Shown here piece by piece: positions 11,609 through 24,153 of a stretch of DNA of 64,000 nt. Both the position numbers and the translations under genes were made by a program. Origin of the DNA: Apium graveolens (Eukaryota; Streptophyta; Magnoliopsida; Apiales; Apiaceae); the NCBI RefSeq assembly GCF_009905375.1, contig NC_133650.1, forward strand, positions 144,344,476-144,408,475, in the 5' to 3' direction. The notes beneath the pieces are model-generated. The model was not told the origin of the DNA. It searched no databases and saw only the letters and a list, made by a program, of their open reading frames with translations. Positions within the stretch are counted from its first letter, which is position 1; each line of letters opens with the position of its first letter.

Positions 11609-13738
11609 AAATAATTTAACGATCCAAAACAAACCAATATTCCAAAAATATATATAGCCCTTTTATCATTTCATTTTATTCGTATAATCACAGTCAGTCA
11701 GTAAAACCCCGTAAAATACAGAGAAAATGTCAAATTAATATCGCGTTCTTGAGAATCAAACACACGAATGAAGGTGTTATCGAACTCCGATTCAGGTGTG
11801 TAATATATCAAAACGAAGCTCTCGAAAAATACTTTCTTATTCAATCATCTGTTTTTATGCAAGAATTAAGGTATTTTTCTTATTTATTTGTTTTAATTCG
11901 AATTAATTAAAGATTAAATTATGAAAATTTGTTCTTGATGTTATTGATATGATTTGATAATTCCATTGTGTAGATAATATTTTTCTGGTCAATTTGGTAT
12001 ATTATATGTTGAATTTTGAGCTCTGCATCATGGTGAAATTGAGGTTTGATTTTGTGAAAATTCGAATTAGGGTTTATAGGAGTTCTTGAAGCTTTTTAAT
12101 TAAAAATTGGGGCTTTGACTTTTACGAGTTCTGGGTAGATTTCAAGTATACCAATAGATAGATCGTGGATTTTACAACGGATTCATGTATTTGGTTTCTA
12201 GGTTGGAGGCCGAAAACGTATCGCCAGAAAAGCTCGAAGCTTCGCCGGCGATAATGGCATTTTCGCCGGAGAAGCCCAACGGGAACCTCTCTGTAGTCAT
12301 AACTTTCAATCCGTAAATCGGATTTGGATGAAACAAAGGGTAGATAAAAGTTTATGACGTCTATGTGACGATTAGAATAATATGAGTATGAATAATTGAT
12401 AGATACTTGTGATGCCTAGCAGAGTCAGCAAGGCATTGAAAAGGAAACCAATGGTCCATAGATAGAATCGAAGCGTAGAAAGAGGAGGCAAGTGATTGAT
12501 AAATAGAAGCAAGCCATAGAAAGAGAAGGAAAGTGGTTGATGAGTAAAACTATTAGATGAGTACAAGTAAAGTGGAAATCGTCGATGATAAGGCAAGTAC
12601 TTCTAAACTTTTCTTCAAGATATATTGCAAATATTTTTGAACTGTTTCATAATACGTCGCTATTATTCAAAATAACTCATGTTTTATGTTGCAAGTGCTT
12701 TAAACTATTTAACCTTGAATCCTGATTCTTATTGATCTTGAGCCATAAGCCTTATTCTTCATAAACCATTGATTATTGAATTCCCAGATACGAGCCATAC
12801 ATATATGATACTACTCCACAAATACATATCTACCACATACTGATTTCGATATTGAATTTCTTAACATACCAACCCTTATTCCTTGTTTAACAGAAGACCA
12901 ATTCTTGGAACCCTTGAACCCTTGGTCTTCTACTTTCTGATTCTTTCCTTGATTGAAAGCCAATCTTTTTGAGTTCCCTGTTATGCCTTCATGGTGTTAT
13001 GAATCACCCTATGCTTCAAGTTAAATGTTGTTTATGATTCAGCTTATTGATTTACATTTGTTATTCTATTGAATTGTTTTAGAATTGGATGGTTTTATAC
13101 ATATGGACCAGATTCGTGGTCAGACCATATTCATGGTCATAATAGGCCAATGCGTGCCTTGGATCCAGTATATAGAGCAAAGCTGGGAGCCTTTCTCGGG
13201 GTTAGTGCATGACTGATCAGCAGCCTAATCTTGGTTTTTAAAATGAAAAAGTGAATATCCAATTCTAATCATTGCTTATTCAGAAACTTGATTCTTCTGA
13301 ATTATTTCAATTGGTAATTGTTTAACCTCAATTGCTGTTATTATTACTTGCTGAGCTAGTAAGCTCACTCTTGCAAAATTCTTATATTTTCAACAGTTGA
13401 AGAAGAAAGTGTTGGTAACGAGGATTCCCTTTCTAGTGTACGGGCTAGGGTTTCCGGTTAAATTGGATCGAGCTAGCAGGAGCTTTATAGTGGAGGTGGG
13501 TTATGCAAGATTGTAACAATGATATCATTAGCAATTGTAAGTTGAACTAGTTGGATTTTGGTGCGATGTAATAAAAGTTAAGGTTGTGGCTTGTTTTCAT
13601 ACTTTAACCTGTTGCGATCCGTGGTTGTATAAAGAAGGGTCAATGCATATAATATTTTATACACAGGTTTAAATATTATGGTGTGTGTTGTGAGCCCCAA
13701 ACTTCTGACCCGGGTTTGGAGGACGTCACAATCAGGGG
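11609..13738 (+). repeat. Unresolved repeat, Gypsy-type LTR-like
   Basis: No coding region is convincing. The right end (GTGAGCCCC ... CCCGGGTTTGGAGGACGTCACA, to about 13735) looks like the 3' end of a chromovirus LTR in plus orientation. The region has the mosaic composition of long Gypsy LTRs. No primer site or polypurine tract flanks it, so a solo or truncated LTR is the likeliest reading. The left boundary is uncertain. Confidence 0.4.
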
Positions 13739-14148
13739 TTTTGCTAACAACAGAATAAGAAGCTTCACAAACAAGGATGAGTAGGGAATCAGTAGAAGAG
13801 TTGTGACAAAGGTGGAATGTTTCTTAGGAAAGCAGCCAATCAAAAATTATAGTGCATGGGAAAAAGTTAGGATGGATCAGATGGAGAGAAGGAAGATCAT
13901 GAATATCTTACTTTCATAGCAATCTCTGAAGATGATATAACTCACATATCTCAGGTTTTAATTTCTTGACACATTGCAATATTTTGCTCTCAATATTCAA
14001 TGCATTTTAAGATCTTAGTGTTTAAATGTTAAAAACTCACACAAACCTAAGAACTCAGAGATCCAAGTGCATAAATGACTTATCGACAAGTCATGCACTT
14101 GGATCACCCCTGGATGCAAGATATTTAACTAAAGTAACCAACCAAAAT
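13739..14148. repeat. Relic of a Sirevirus-type LTR (TATCGACAAGTC family)
   Basis: It shares short blocks with the relic at 56851-58025: GCACTTGGATCACCCCT, CAAGATATTTAACTAA and the TATCGACAAGTC motif. The order is rearranged and no gene is present. SV2 inserted at its right edge. Confidence 0.5.
14061..14104. repeat. 44-bp interrupted palindrome
   Basis: Outer 12-bp perfect arms ATCCAAGTGCAT (14061-14072) and ATGCACTTGGAT (14093-14104) enclose inner arms TGACTT and AAGTCA around ATCGAC. It could form a cruciform or hairpin. The core TGACTTATCGACAAGTCA recurs near 57110. Confidence 0.75.
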
Positions 14149-14153
14149 TTCTC
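14149..14153. other. Target site duplication of SV2, left copy (TTCTC)
   Basis: TTCTC directly precedes the 5' LTR and recurs directly after the 3' LTR at 52423-52427. This proves that 14154-52422 is one inserted unit. Confidence 0.9.
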
Positions 14154-14248
14154 TGTTAGGAATATGTTGTGAACTTGATGATAAGTTGAACAAAATACCT
14201 TAGTAGATTTAACTTAGTGTTTTTGTAGCTCTTGAGGAATGTTCTACA

Positions 14249-14645
14249 ATAGTCCCGACAGATGAACTTAATAGTCCCGACGGATGATAACTGAATATCC
14301 ATCGAGAGTGTAGCTTATGTAAAAATAAGTCTTGTAGCACATGCCTGCAAACAACAATGTATTAGTAGATGTTGTGGGATTCTTTAAGTCATGTTGACTA
14401 CTAGATTGCTATGCAGAATAGGTTGGCTAATTGTAAATATAAGATGTCTTGTAATTCTGTATAAGTGAAATAGAGTCAAGTGACAGAAAGGCTCCCGAAT
14501 GATGATCTATAAAGGCTCCCGACAAATAATCAACAAGGCTCCCGACGGATGACCGGCATAGTCCCGATAGATGATCTACAAAGGCTCCCGACAGATAATC
14601 AACAAGGCTCCCGACGGATGACCAACATAGTCCTGACGGATGATC
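14249..14645. repeat. Motif array in the 5' LTR of SV2
   Basis: About eleven units of CCGACGGATGA and variants, at 14249-14310 and 14489-14645. Many sit in a larger unit, AAGGCTCCCGACGGATGACC or ATAGTCCCGACGGATGATC. The 3' LTR array (51470-51812) has fewer units in the second block, which shows unit gain or loss since insertion. Confidence 0.88.
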
Positions 14646-14873
14646 ATAATTCAAAAGAGCAGTTGACAGTGACAACACAGTCACATTTGTTGGGTGTTTG
14701 TAAATGGAATGTGGCAGCCTAATTGCAAGATTTAGAGAACAAAGAAGCATTACCATTTCCATGCAATTATGAAGATATTCAAATATGTTGGATAGAGTAA
14801 TGAAGTAGCATGAAATTAGACTAGAAATAATTTTTATTTTACTTTTTTATCTTTTTATCATGTAAGTTGGTAG

Positions 14874-14881
14874 TATATAAA
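14874..14881 (+). promoter_or_regulatory. LTR TATA box of SV2
   Basis: TATATAAA, about 230 bp downstream of the motif array; the 3' LTR copy is at 52039-52046. It likely drives the genomic transcript. Confidence 0.7.
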
Positions 14882-15256
14882 CCGAATGTAGCAAATAGAA
14901 TAAAATAACTAAGTAAGCATTATTTTCAGTAAGATAGATAAAACTGTATCTGTTAAGCATCTCTCTGTAATTCTGTAAGTTCACTTGTAAGCAGTTGTGT
15001 GCTATTCAAGCATCACATAGTTCTAATCTTTATATATATATGGTGGATAAGTTCAAATCCACCAGAAAGTTTTAAAGCCTTGTGTTTTATTGCTTTGTGT
15101 GATTGATATCCATTTTACTTTCATTCCGTACTTCTTGAAAAATCAAACACAATTATATATTAAGTAAGAAGATTCTTAAAATCAGAAAAAGAAGCCAGAA
15201 TTACATTCAACCCCCCCCCCTCTGTAATTCTTGTTGCATTGATTGGGAATAACAAT

Positions 15257-15268
15257 TGGTATCAGAGC
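15257..15268 (+). other. Primer binding site of SV2 (initiator Met tRNA)
   Basis: TGGTATCAGAGC two bases after the 5' LTR, identical to the SV1 site. Confidence 0.93.
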
Positions 15269-15314
15269 AAGCTCTTGAAGAACAAAGAGTTTAAAGATCA
15301 CAACAATCAACAAG

Positions 15315-17710
15315 ATGAGCAGAAAAAATGTTGGAGTAAAGATTCCATTTCTGGACAAAGACAACTATCACCATTGGAAGGTGAAGATGCACCTGCATCT
15401 CCTATCTCAAGATGAAGCTTATGTGGACTGCATTGAGAAAGGTCCGCATGTCCCTATGAGAGCTGCTACAGGTAATGAAGCATATGTCCCAAAACCTAGA
15501 GCAGAATGGTCTGATCCTGATATTGAACAATTTTATAAGGATAAAATGGCCATGAAAATTATGTTTAATGGTGTTGATGGTGTCATGTTTGACAACATCA
15601 TCAACTGCAAAACTGCTAAGGATTTCTGGGATACAATTCAAGTTATATGTGATGGAACTGAGCAAGTAAGGGAAAACAAAATGCAACTCTTGATTCAGCA
15701 ATATGAGCATTTCCATAGTGAAGAAGATGAGTCACTCACCGACATTTTCAGTAGATTTCAAAAACTACTGAATGCTCTAAAACTACATGGAAGGGTCTAT
15801 CAAACAAAAGACTCAAACCTCAAATTCCTTAGATCTCTGCCAAAGGAAAGAAAGCCAATGACAGTCTCATTAAGAAATTCTCAAGATTATAAGGAGTTCA
15901 CCTTGGATAGACTGTATGGTATCCTAAAAACTTACTAGCTTAAAATAGAGCAAGATGAGAAGATAGAGAAAGGAAGAAAGAAGGGAGGATCCATTGCATT
16001 GGTTGCTGAACAAGAAAAGGAGAAGGAGATAAAGGTTGAAGTTGTTGATTCTGCACCAAACCCTAGAGTTTGTGAAGACAAGGGAAAAGGGCTAGTAGCT
16101 GAACATGAAGACCATCTTAGTCAAGATGACATGAATGACATAGATGAGCATCTTGCTTTTATATCCAGGAGATTTGCCAAGCTCAAATTCAAGAAGAATT
16201 TTGGAGCAGCTAAGCCAAACAGAAACATGGTTGATAAATCTAAATTCAAGTGTTTCAAATATGGCTTGGCAGGTCATTTTTCTAGTGAGTGTAGAAAGCC
16301 TAATTCTAGTAAAAAGAGATTTGAGTCTGTTGACTATAAGCAGAAATACTTTGAGTTGCTCAAATAAAAGGAAAGGGCTTTCATCACACAAGAGAATGAC
16401 TGGGCTACAGATGGACTAGAAGATGATGAAGATATAAGTTATGTCAATCTAGCACTTATGGCCAAGTCAGATGAAACAGAGACCAGTTCATCAAGCAATC
16501 AGGTAATCACAACAAACCTAGCATATTTATCTAAAGTTGAGTGTAATGATGCAATAAATGACATGTCTGCTGAACTATATCACCTACGTGTTACACTTAA
16601 GTCTCTCACCAAAGAAAACAGTAAAAATAAAGAGAACAATGTGTTTTTAAGTGAGAGAAATAATGTGCTAGAGACTCAATTTATTGAGTTTGAAAAATTG
16701 AAATTAGAATGCAAGATTGCTAAGGATGAACTAACTGAATCTTTAAAGAAAGAAGAGATTTTAAGAAAGCAACTTGAACGAGAACAGGAAGTAATTAAGG
16801 CATGGAAAGCATCTAGAGATGTCCATTCTCAAATTACTAAAGTTCAAGGTATAGAATCTTTCTGTGATGCATCCTGGAAAAAAATAAGGAGAAGCTTGAT
16901 TCCAATCAGGTTGAAGGACTTTCAACAGATGTGGATTCGACGGATGATGAAAATTATCCGTCGAATAATTAAAAAGATTATCCATCGAAAGACAATGAGC
17001 CACATCCGTTGAGTGCAAGTAAACCAGTTAGTAAAGCTAAGCTAGCCAAGTTAAATGCAAAATATGGATCAGTTTCTAAGAACTTTGTTTCAGGAGAAAC
17101 AAGTCAAGTTAAAAAGAATAAAAGAGTCAATGTAGGTCATCTATCTATCAAGCAATTGAATGACAGATTGGAGAAAATTGAGGTGAAAGCAGAGTCAAAA
17201 AGGAAAAACAATGAAAATGGGAAAGTAGGAATTAACAAACATAACAACTACACACTTGATAAATATGCAACAAGAAAAATCTGTGTTAAGTGTGATAGTG
17301 TTAATCATTTGTCTGTTAATTGCAAACTTGCTATGCCTACTCCTATGTCTGCACCACTTTCGATTCCCAGAATGCCTACAATGTCTGTCAATGTTATGCC
17401 TGCACACAATTTGAATGCATAGTATGCTAACATGCCATTTGCACAAAATCCATATTATGCTGCATTTAGTATGCCACAAATGCCGTTTAGTATGCCTTAC
17501 GAGAATAACATGTTTACACAAAGTATGCATTTTCATGTTAACCAACCTGTGCATGATAATTTTGCAATGATGAATGGTTTCAAAGGTCCAACTCAAATGA
17601 CAAAGGATGAATCTAAAATACCCAAGTCAAATGAGGTCAAACCTAGGAAACCAAAGAAAAAGGCTAACAAGGCAGGATCCAAGGAAACTTGGGTACCAAA
17701 ATCAACTTGA
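15315..17710 (+). pseudogene. gag: gag of SV2 (broken)
   Basis: Starts with ATG at 15315, 47 bp after the primer site, with the VGVKIPFLDKDNYHHWKV block. Order as in SV1: capsid domain, first knuckle, coiled coil (16458-16800), motif spacer, second knuckle (CVKCDSVNHLSVNC, near 17281), Met-rich tail, stop TGA at 17708-17710. Lesions are TAG at 15936-15938, a stop at 16365-16367, a frameshift at the A-run near 16877-16883 and a TAG near 17420. The first knuckle reads CFKYGLAGHFSSEC: its second cysteine is tyrosine (codon 16260-16262), so zinc binding there is lost. Confidence 0.88.
16926..17012. repeat. ATCCGTCGA motif cluster in the gag spacer of SV2
   Basis: Four or five copies (TTCGACGGATGATG, TTATCCGTCGAA, TTATCCATCGAA, ACATCCGTTGAG) at the same place as the SV1 cluster 8257-8345, just downstream of a frameshift. 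Confidence 0.82.
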
Positions 17711-17724
17711 TTTGATTTTGATGT

Positions 17725-18129
17725 GTGCAGGGAAACAGAAAGAATCTTTGGTATCTGGATAGTGGTTGCTCAAGGCACATGACTGGAGATTCTACCCTGC
17801 TCACTGATTTTAGAGAAAGAGTTGGCCCAAGTATTACTTTTAAAGATGACAGCAAGGGTTATACTGTAGGATATGGCTTGATTTTAAAGGATAATGTCAT
17901 CATTGAAGAAGTCGCCCTAGTGGATGGTCTCAAGCACAATCTGTTGAGTATCATCCACCTTTGTGATAGGGGCAACTCAGTTACTTTGAATGCAGAAGCC
18001 TGTGTTGTGACTGACAAGAAAAGCAACAAAGTGGTTCTCACTGGAGTGAGAAAAAGCAATGTGTATCTAGCTGACTTCAACTCAACAAATACGGAATCTG
18101 TAACTTGTCTTCTCAGTAAAGAAAGTTAA
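17725..18129 (+). pseudogene. pol: Protease region of SV2 pol, truncated by the Tekay insertion
   Basis: Begins VQGNRKNLWYLDSGCSRHMTG with the aspartic protease DSG and runs to LLSKES, where the Tekay element starts at 18130. The first codon lies in a different frame from gag, and an in-frame TGA at 17719-17721 closes the pol frame upstream. The bases just before it, TTTTGATGTGTGCAG, look like a 3' splice site. Integrase resumes at 43225. Confidence 0.88.
18125..18129. other. Target site duplication of the Tekay element, left copy (GTTAA)
   Basis: GTTAA here and at 43220-43224 flank the Tekay element. Removing one copy and the insert restores continuous homology to the SV1 protease-integrase junction. 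Confidence 0.92.
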
Positions 18130-19908
18130 TGTAACACCCCCAGATCCGGGGTCGGGGATCCAGGTCGTCACAGTCTTTCTTTCCATAATATCACTTCACT
18201 TAATTAATAATAAATAACCTTATGATGTGACCCCACACTAACACACACCACAACCCGTTATAGTCTCAGAGATGAAATTGAAATAAGTACAAGTCTTTGA
18301 ATCCACAATTTAAAAGTTATTACAACCCAAAATGATTACTTGATAATTTACAGTTAATTGCCATTATCTGCCACAAGTTATAATTATACATAATTGATTC
18401 TCAAAAGTAGATGGTCTGATCTACAATAGATCTACCTCTGCAGCTATAGCAGCTACAACATCATCGGGAAGACGCGGGACGCTTCCCACGCGCTTGCGCT
18501 GGGTCTGCTGGAGTCTGGCCATCTTTCCTAACTGTTGTTGTGTGATGAAGAAATAAAGCAAGAGTGAGCCTTACAGCTCGCAAGATAATATATAGTGATA
18601 ACAATAATATAAGTATCTAAATGGATACTTACTAGAATCTTTTATTATGCGTAAGATAATTACTTACTAGATATAAGTAAAAATAAGGGATGAAGTTACC
18701 AAATACTTCACTACACTTATATCATTTATAAAGCTACTTGAACTACCACTGTTCAAAGTATAATGAGCTTTCAACAGTTCATCACATAGATGAGACTACC
18801 AGACAAGATTTGAATAGATTAAACCTTTGAAATATTATTAAAGGAAATGAAGTTATGATATACTTCATTAAGTTCTGATATATATATATATATATCCACA
18901 TATACATCTTCTTTATACATTTCCTGAAAACCTCTGTCATGTAAAGTATGAACAGAGTTTGAAACATCCAATAAATTTTGGGAAAGGAAAAGAATTTTGG
19001 CATAAACCAGGTATCTCGCTGATCAGGCAAAGATACCAATAAGTAACCTTTTCTACTAGTAGATGGAGGAATTCCCCACTGGTCATCACCCTGGTCGTAA
19101 TAGGACCTTATGCTGGACTGCCACTCAGCCACTTATGCATTTGATGGACTCCCACTGAGCCACTTACACTATCATGGACGCCCACTGAGCCCATGTTGCT
19201 TATGTAGACTCAATAGATGGACTTACTTCCCGAATGTTGGGTAAGTAATCAATTCATTTACCAAAACTGCAACCTTGTTGAGAATATAAAATACACCACA
19301 GAGCCGGATCCCTCAGGTTTTGAGCGAGTATTTAAATCCCCTTAAAAAGGAAGATCTTAAATATAAAAATGAGTTTTGGGATCCGCTCTAACTTTTAAAA
19401 ATCATTTTGAAGACTCGAAAACACTTTAAAGAGTGTTTGGAGTAAAGCTGATTTAATGAAGTAAATCAGTCCCCAGTATATTTAGAAAATGTCTGAATAT
19501 TATTATTTAAATAATATTCCCAAAAAGAATAATCTTTATAAAAATAATTGAAGTAGAAGTATTAAAACTTATACTTGAAACGGGTATTAAATAACCAAAG
19601 ATATACTTATACGAAAGTACTATCTTTATTTGAATAATCAAAAATAAGTTTGATTATCGACACCTTATTCTTTAATACAATAAAGAATATTAATAAGTAA
19701 TAAGCGGAGTCATAATACCTCGAATGAATATTATAAATAATATTCATAAAATAAAGGAGTCATACATCCTCAAATGAATATCCAAGTAATATCCAATAAT
19801 AATATAAAAGAGTCATAAGCCCTCGAATAATATTCAAATAATATTCATAAAATAAAATAAAGTTATCGAATAAACCTTATTCGATTTATAGTTTTGAAAA
19901 CTATGACC

Positions 19909-19958
<50 letters not shown>

Positions 19959-22034
19959 ACGGAATCTACTCGGGATCCTCGACTCCCGGTTTTAGAAAAT
20001 GTTTTCACCTTTGGGTCCCTATACTAAGGGTATATGCAAATTACCGCTATTCTCTAGCATAGGTATTATCAACTGAATCAACAATTATATATGGCAAGAA
20101 TACGAAACAGGCATGCATATGTACCATATAACATGCTACAATATATCGCAAGGATCTGCTATAACAAATATGCATTTAACGCAAGATCATGCATATACAC
20201 AAATACATCACAACAACAGTTATAACGGGTAGAAAACTTGCCTGAGCGACTTGGGGTGATAAAAGGCTCAGGACGAGTTTGGTAACCTATAAACAACAAG
20301 TAAGTTGGAATTAAACCAAAGTCACTTGTAAATCTATACTTTAACTAACTTAGACTCTAACGCTTGTTTTGCACTTACTGATTCGCTTAAGTGACTCGGG
20401 TACCCTCGGCTCCACCATTTTTAATAATTTAACCTTTACGAGTTTTAAGGCGATTCCTTCGCGAGTGTCTTACCAACTGCCTAACACACTTACCATAAAT
20501 GTTTCATACATTAATTAACCCTTTTTGGTCTTTAACCTATGTTTCAAAGTAAGGCGATGGGAAAAGTTTCGTTCGCGAAACGCCGTTACTTGAAACGGTC
20601 GTTTCTCCTAAACCGTGCATCGGAATCGAACGAACTACATATCAAAATGAAGCTCGTAACACGAACTATCTAAACATGGCAATGGTCAAAATCTAGCAGG
20701 GGGTTCTCGGGTCCTAATGTAATGCACAAAAACAGTCTAAAGAAAATCGGACGTTACGACGGCTATGTTTACGCGATTTCCCAATTTAAAACCATTCAAA
20801 ACCAACCCAATTCAACCTCAATCCAACATTCAACCAACATCCATCCTTATCACATCATAATAACCCCAACCAATTCAATTTTAACATTCATACTTATGCC
20901 TAAGCTTGAATTTAACTATACTACATTCTTTTAACCAAAATAACAAGATTTACCAATCCGATTCAATACCATTTCAATCCCAAACTCTAAATCACAAACA
21001 TCAAGCTACAATATCACCCTACTAATCAAAATCATCTTATAATACATAGGAATCTAGGGTTTGGAGATGATATACCTTCCTTGAAGTGGTGGGAGGAGCT
21101 AGGAAGCCTTAAGAAGCTTTGAGAAGTCTTAGGAATGCTTGGATCTTCAAGGAAATCAAGAAAAATTTCAAGTTAAAAACTTGAAAACACTATTCATTGT
21201 CTTCTTCTTTGATTAAATGAAGAAGATTGAGAAGGAATTGATGGCTTAAACTCATGATATAGCCCTAACTAAGCATAAGGATGATTAGGGAATTAACTCA
21301 CCAATTTAGGAGGCTTGGATCTTGAGTTTTGAATTTCTTGCCCTTTAAAATGATAAAAAGCCGAGAGCAAAAGATGAACAATGCCTTGGTTTCTTTTTGA
21401 TTTTGATGAAGAATGAATTTGCTTGGCTTGGTTGATTTGTTTTTGTGTTTGATTTAGTTAATTACCTTGTTGCCCTTGATTTTGTGTGGTTAAAAAGCCA
21501 CCACATCTCCTTCCTTCCCATGTCATGCCCATGTCATGTGGTGATGTCATCCTTCCCTCCTTGTCCTCTTCTCATTGGTTGGGTGACATCACTCTCTCTA
21601 ATCCCTTTGATTAACTTCCTAATTGTTTTCCTAATGACCGCTGATCTGTTATACGGTTCGCTTAACTTTCGTTCTCGTTTATCGTTTGAAGGATCATACC
21701 CGGTATCTTATTACTTAGGTTCCCTTAACCTTTCTCAATACATTATATTCCTTTTTATGATCCTCTATTATAATCCTTTAATTTAAATCCTTTTTATCCT
21801 GTTACCTTATACTCAATTCTTTCCGCATCTAGGGTATTTCCGGGAAAAACCAAAGTGTTCGGAATTGGATTCTGACGATCTTTACATACACTCATATACC
21901 GTATAGAGTACTAATAAAATCTCAGAATATCCATAATAGAACCCCTACATAGTGTGGCATGAAAAGTTTTCTCATTCAGCTAAAACACTATTCACAAGGG
22001 TTACAAAAAGTTGAAAATTTTGGGGGTTATTACA
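18130..22034 (-). repeat. 3' LTR of the Tekay element
   Basis: TGTAACACCCCCAGATCCGG at the left to GGGGGTTATTACA at the right. It contains AT microsatellites (around 18882-18895 and 19913-19960), three copies of a TGGACTCCCACTGAGCC-like unit (19112-19195) and three GGAGTCATA units (19705-19860). Open frames inside it, such as 20722-20934, are repeated in the other LTR and have no gene features. Confidence 0.93.
19705..19860. repeat. Tandem GAGTCATA units in the Tekay LTR
   Basis: Three units of about 50 bp beginning GGAGTCATA or AGAGTCATA, followed by CCTCGAATGAATATT-like sequence, at about 19705, 19754 and 19808. The same array is in the other LTR at about 40890-41045. It is rich in AATATT, so partly low complexity. 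Confidence 0.7.
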
Positions 22035-22052
22035 GTCTCCCCTCCTTAAAAG
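22035..22052 (-). other. Polypurine tract of the Tekay element
   Basis: The minus strand reads CTTTTAAGGAGGGGAGAC immediately before the 3' LTR: a purine-rich primer for plus-strand DNA synthesis. Confidence 0.75.
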
Positions 22053-22067
22053 GATTCCGTCCCGGAA

Positions 22068-23905
22068 TCAAACAGAAAACAAATGGGGGTACTTTTCTAG
22101 CATTGTGCTCTCTAGTTCCCAAGTTGATTCTTCCACATTATGATTCTGCCATAGTACTCTGACTAGCTTGATTACTTTGTTCCGAAGCACCTGCTCCTTC
22201 TTATCTATAATCCTTACTGGGTTCTCCTCGTAAGTTAGATCTGGCTGCATATGCACCTGCTCGTACTCCACTATGTGTCTGGCATCCCGATGATACTTCC
22301 TTAGCATTGACACATGGAACACATCATGAACTTATTGCAAATTAGGGGGTAAGGCTAGCTCGTAAGCTAACTTTCCAATCCGTCTTAATATCTCAAAACG
22401 TCCAATGTATCTTGGGCTTAGTTTTCCTTTCCTTCCGAACCTCATTAATCCCTTCCAAGGGGATACCTTTAGCAGTACTAAGTCCCCGACTTCATATTCC
22501 TTGTCCTTTCGGGCTAGGTCTGCATATTTCTTCTGTCTTTCTTGGGCTGCTACAAGCCGTCCTCTGATGAGATCCACTATATCTTTGGTCCTTTGGACCA
22601 CTTCGGGTCCGAGCATCTTCCGCTCTCCTACTTCATCCCAGTATAAGGGAGATCGACACCTTCTTCCGTACAGGGCCTCATAAGGCGGCATTTCGATGCT
22701 AGCATGAAAGCTATTGTTATAAGAAAACTCGATCAACGGCAAGTGATCATCCCAACTCCCTTTAAAGTCTATTGCACAGACTCTCAACATATCCTCTAGT
22801 GTCTGGATGGTCCTTTCACTCTGCCCATCCGTCTGGGGATGGTATGCGGTACTCATATTTAACTTGGTCCCCGTACATTCCTGAAAGCTCCTCCAAAATC
22901 TGGAGTTGAACCTGGGGTCTCGGTCTGAGACAATGGACGTTGGGACTCCATGTCGCGTCACTACTTCCTTAAGGTAAATGTCCACCAGTCTATCGACTGT
23001 GTATCTCTCATTGATAGGAATGAAATGAGCTGACTTTGTCAGTCGGTCTATAATTACCCAAATGGCGTCGTGATTCGCTTTCGTCCTTGGCAAGCCTACA
23101 ACAAAATCCATCGCTATCTGTTCCCATTTCCATTCGGGAATCTCCAGGGGTCGTAAGAGTCCACTGGGTCTCTGGTGCTCTGCCTTTACCCTTTGGCAAG
23201 TCAAACATTTGCTTACCCATTCTGCTACATCCCTCTTCATGTTGGGCCACCAGTAATATTCCTTCAAATCCCTATACATCTTGGTACTTCCCGGGTGAAT
23301 GGAATACCTTGAACTATGGCTTTCATCCAATATCTCATCTTTAAGCTCTTGAACATTCAGAACCCAAATCCGGTAGGAGTACCTCATTATCCCTTTATCA
23401 TCTTTCTCAGTATGGATCTCCTCTCCAGTCATTGACTCTCTACCTTCATTCATTATTTTCTCCTGGCACAATCTGATCTTTTCCAATAACTCTGGCTACA
23501 TTGAGATCTCAAAAAGCTTTTCAGTTCCGGTTCCTGTTACCTTTACTTCTATTTCCATTCTCTCAAAATCCCTTATCAATTCTTCCGAAGTCGTTATCAT
23601 TCTGAGTCTTTCCTTTCTACTAAGGGCATCAGCCACCACATTGGCTTTCCCTGGATGATAGAGAATCTCACAATCATAGTCCTTGATTAGTTCTAACCAT
23701 CTCCTCTGGCGCATGTTGAGCTCTTTCTGCGTAAATATGTACTTGAGGCTCTTATGGTCTGTGAAAATCTCGCACTTCTCTCCATACAAGTAGTGCCTCC
23801 AAATTTTTAAGGCAAATACTATTGCCGCGAGCTCAAGGTCATGAGTAGGATATCTAACCTCGTATTCCTTCAATTGTCTCGACGCATACGCAATCACTTT
23901 ACCGT
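22068..23905 (-). pseudogene. pol: RNase H, integrase and chromodomain of the Tekay pol (3' half, broken)
   Basis: From the Athila insertion point leftwards: RNase H ([41 protein letters not shown]), the integrase zinc finger (HPGSTKMYRDLKEYYWW ... CLTCQ), the DDE core (MDFVVGLP, VSDRDPRFNS, HPQTDGQSERTIQ) and the integrase C-terminal block. A chromodomain-like tail ends at the stop 22068-22070. Premature stops are TAG at 23496-23498 and TAA at 22332-22334, both plausibly from glutamine codons. Chromodomains of this clade are thought to guide integration to heterochromatin. Confidence 0.9.
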
Positions 23906-23910
23906 GCTTC
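23906..23910. other. Target site duplication of the Athila element, left copy (GCTTC)
   Basis: GCTTC here and GCTGC at 35116-35120, one mismatch. Removing one copy and the insert rejoins the RNase H frame of the Tekay element. Confidence 0.8.
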
Positions 23911-24153
23911 TGATAAGTGGCATTTTATACTACTTAGAGCGTATTAAAATGGCTTAAATTGGTGTCTTGAAATCAAGTATTTTGTGTATTTGATGCGTTT
24001 TTCTAGTGTTTATGCATTTCAGGGTTTTAGTTGCATTTCGGGGGAGGAATCATCAAGAATAAGCCTTGGCATGTGTTCACCATTGCGAGAGGAAAGAAAC
24101 GGGCAGATTACGGCGAAGAAACGGAGCGAAATCAGAATTTTTCCAGTAGAGGT

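Larger units (their letters stand above)
14154..15254 (+). repeat. 5' LTR of SV2
   Basis: Runs TGTTAGG...AATAACA, 1101 bp, followed two bases later by the primer site. It is 71 bp longer than the 3' LTR, largely because the motif array has more units. The 3' end carries the C-tract with TTCAA common to the Sirevirus-type LTRs in this window. Confidence 0.93.

Noticed and set aside
14249..14645. CRISPR-like array (regularly repeated short motif)
   Set aside because: Repeats are about 10 bp, spacing is irregular, orientation is mixed, and the context is a plant LTR with no cas genes.
20722..21786. Open frames inside the Tekay LTR (20722-20934, 21445-21786), repeated in the other LTR (41907-42119, 42630-42971)
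   Set aside because: They are duplicated only because the LTR is duplicated. They have no recognisable domains and lie in LTR sequence; no independent evidence of coding.
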